The translations under genes and the position numbers were made by a program. Shown piece after piece: positions 5,640 through 6,626 of a stretch of 6,626 nt of DNA. Source of the stretch: Gammaproteobacteria bacterium. GTDB lineage: Bacteria > Pseudomonadota > Gammaproteobacteria > S012-40. Below the pieces are notes generated by a model that saw nothing but the letters and a program-made list of their open reading frames with translations, was not told where the DNA came from and searched no databases. The stretch covers positions 1 through 6,626 of the forward strand of contig JAOTSL010000186.1 in the NCBI GenBank assembly GCA_029864945.1. The letters run 5' to 3'. How positions within the stretch are numbered: the stretch's first letter is position 1; every line of letters begins with the position of its first letter.

Positions 5640-6626
5640 TTATGAAGCAATCTTTGGTGGCTTGACCACTTTTATTCTTAGCTCTTTCAACTGGTCTGCT
5701 GATACGGTTGATGGTGCACCTGTTAACAAGCAAGACGCGGACTGCGTTTTTGGAAAAGCCATTACATCGCGAATTGAAGTCGCACCTGTCATTAGCATAA
5801 CCAACCTATCCAAACCAAATGCCAAACCACCGTGCGGAGGACAACCGTATTTTAAAGCGTCTAACAAAAAGCCAAATTTATCATTTGCTTCTTCGTCACT
5901 AATGCCCAGCGCCTTAAACACTTTCTTTTGAATCTCTGGACGATAGATACGCATTGAACCGCCACCCAGTTCTGTACCGTTTAGCACCATATCATAGGCG
6001 CGAGACAAACAGTTTTCCGGATCGGTTTCCAGCTTATCGAGGTCTTCTTCTTTTGGCGAGGTAAAAGGGTGATGCAATGAAGAAAAGCGTTTTGCTTTTT
6101 CATCGTACTCAAACATAGGGAAATCAACAACCCACAACGGCTTCCACTCGCCGTCAACATGGCCATGCTCAAGTCCGATTTTTACGCGCAATGCACCAAG
6201 AGATTCATTAACCACTTTAGTTGAATCAGCGCCAAAGAAAACTAGATCGCCATCTTCCGCACCTACACGTTTCATAATGGTAGTAACAACATCATCAGGC
6301 AAAAATTTCAGGATTGGTGACTGCAAACCTTCAATACCTTTGGCAATGTCGTTCACTTTTATATAGGCCAATCCTTTTGCACCGTATATAGAAACATATT
6401 TGGTGTAAACATCAATATCTTTACGACTAAGCTTGCTACCACCCGGCACTCTTAATGCTGCAACACGCCCCTTAGGGTCATTAGCTGGTGCTGAGAATAC
6501 TTTAAATTCCACACCCGCCATCACATCACCAACATCAATCAATTCCAGTGGAATTCGCATGTCAGGCTTATCACTGCCAAAACGCAACATGGCTTCAGCA
6601 TAAGTCATACGTGGAAAAGGATTTGG
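5640..6626 (-). CDS. aspS: Aspartyl-tRNA synthetase, C-terminal part (5' end beyond right edge)
   Basis: This class II aminoacyl-tRNA synthetase activates L-aspartate with ATP and attaches it to tRNA(Asp) in the cytoplasm. The window holds the last 328 residues of a protein that is about 590 residues in E. coli; the anticodon-binding domain and class II motifs 1 and 2 lie outside. The frame is open through the right edge, with FPRMTYAEAM and GSDKPDMR preceding the insert, so the internal Met near 6608 is not the start. The bacterial GAD insertion domain covers about residues 25-155 (VFSAPANDPKGRVAALRVPG, YGAKGLAYIKV). The catalytic core resumes with DFPMFEYDE, HHPFTSPKEED and NGTELGGGSMRI. 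Motif 3 reads GLAFGLDRLVML with its ATP-binding arginine, and IRDVMAFPKT follows. No defect is visible. Whether it is a discriminating enzyme cannot be judged without the N-terminus. nadA follows 22 bases after its stop, so the two are probably cotranscribed. Confidence 0.97.
   Translation of the reverse strand, partial: PNPFPRMTYAEAMLRFGSDKPDMRIPLELIDVGDVMAGVEFKVFSAPANDPKGRVAALRVPGGSKLSRKDIDVYTKYVSIYGAKGLAYIKVNDIAKGIEGLQSPILKFLPDDVVTTIMKRVGAEDGDLVFFGADSTKVVNESLGALRVKIGLEHGHVDGEWKPLWVVDFPMFEYDEKAKRFSSLHHPFTSPKEEDLDKLETDPENCLSRAYDMVLNGTELGGGSMRIYRPEIQKKVFKALGISDEEANDKFGFLLDALKYGCPPHGGLAFGLDRLVMLMTGATSIRDVMAFPKTQSASCLLTGAPSTVSADQLKELRIKVVKPPKIAS

Noticed and set aside
5640..6608. A complete short AspRS beginning at the Met near 6608.
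   Set aside because: The frame continues without a stop to the window edge with matching AspRS sequence (PNPFPR), so the gene is cut by the window and not truncated in the genome.

Overview
The window reads as ordinary bacterial chromosome, most likely from a gammaproteobacterium. The support is a bacterial-type aspartyl-tRNA synthetase with a GAD insert, an EfpL/YeiP-type translation factor (a family known mainly from gammaproteobacteria), and an E. coli Mak-like ROK fructokinase. The moderately AT-rich DNA and the large secreted protease-like lipoprotein would suit a free-living, perhaps marine, member, but that is inference. I see no phage, transposon, CRISPR, tRNA or rRNA sequence.

Layout, left to right. 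Positions 1-227 hold the start of a minus-strand gene for an exported protein of unknown function, running off the left edge. Just upstream of it in the same direction (274-2175) is a modular outer-membrane lipoprotein with a zinc-metallopeptidase signature (HEFGH plus a downstream EGWGDFF). Its domains are lipobox, Big-2-like Ig fold, carboxypeptidase-regulatory-like fold, peptidase core and PPC-like C-terminal domain. These two genes are probably cotranscribed. Across a divergent intergenic region of about 200 bases, 2380-3357 on the plus strand encodes a ROK-family fructokinase (Mak).

Convergent with mak is a minus-strand cluster reading from the right edge leftwards: aspS (5' truncated, 6626-5640), nadA (5617-4508), efpL (4469-3906) and a small two-helix membrane protein of unknown function (3813-3454). 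The gaps are 22, 38 and 92 bases, so aspS-nadA-efpL looks like an operon, with the small membrane gene possibly at its end. A short hairpin followed by four Ts (minus strand) between the small gene and mak could be a weak terminator.

Functionally the cluster joins aspartate charging of tRNA, quinolinate synthesis for NAD (which also starts from aspartate) and rescue of ribosomes stalled at proline motifs. Mak would feed fructose into glycolysis. No new defence or mobile system is visible. The least explained pieces are the two uncharacterised proteins (1-227 and 3454-3813) and the multi-domain peptidase lipoprotein.
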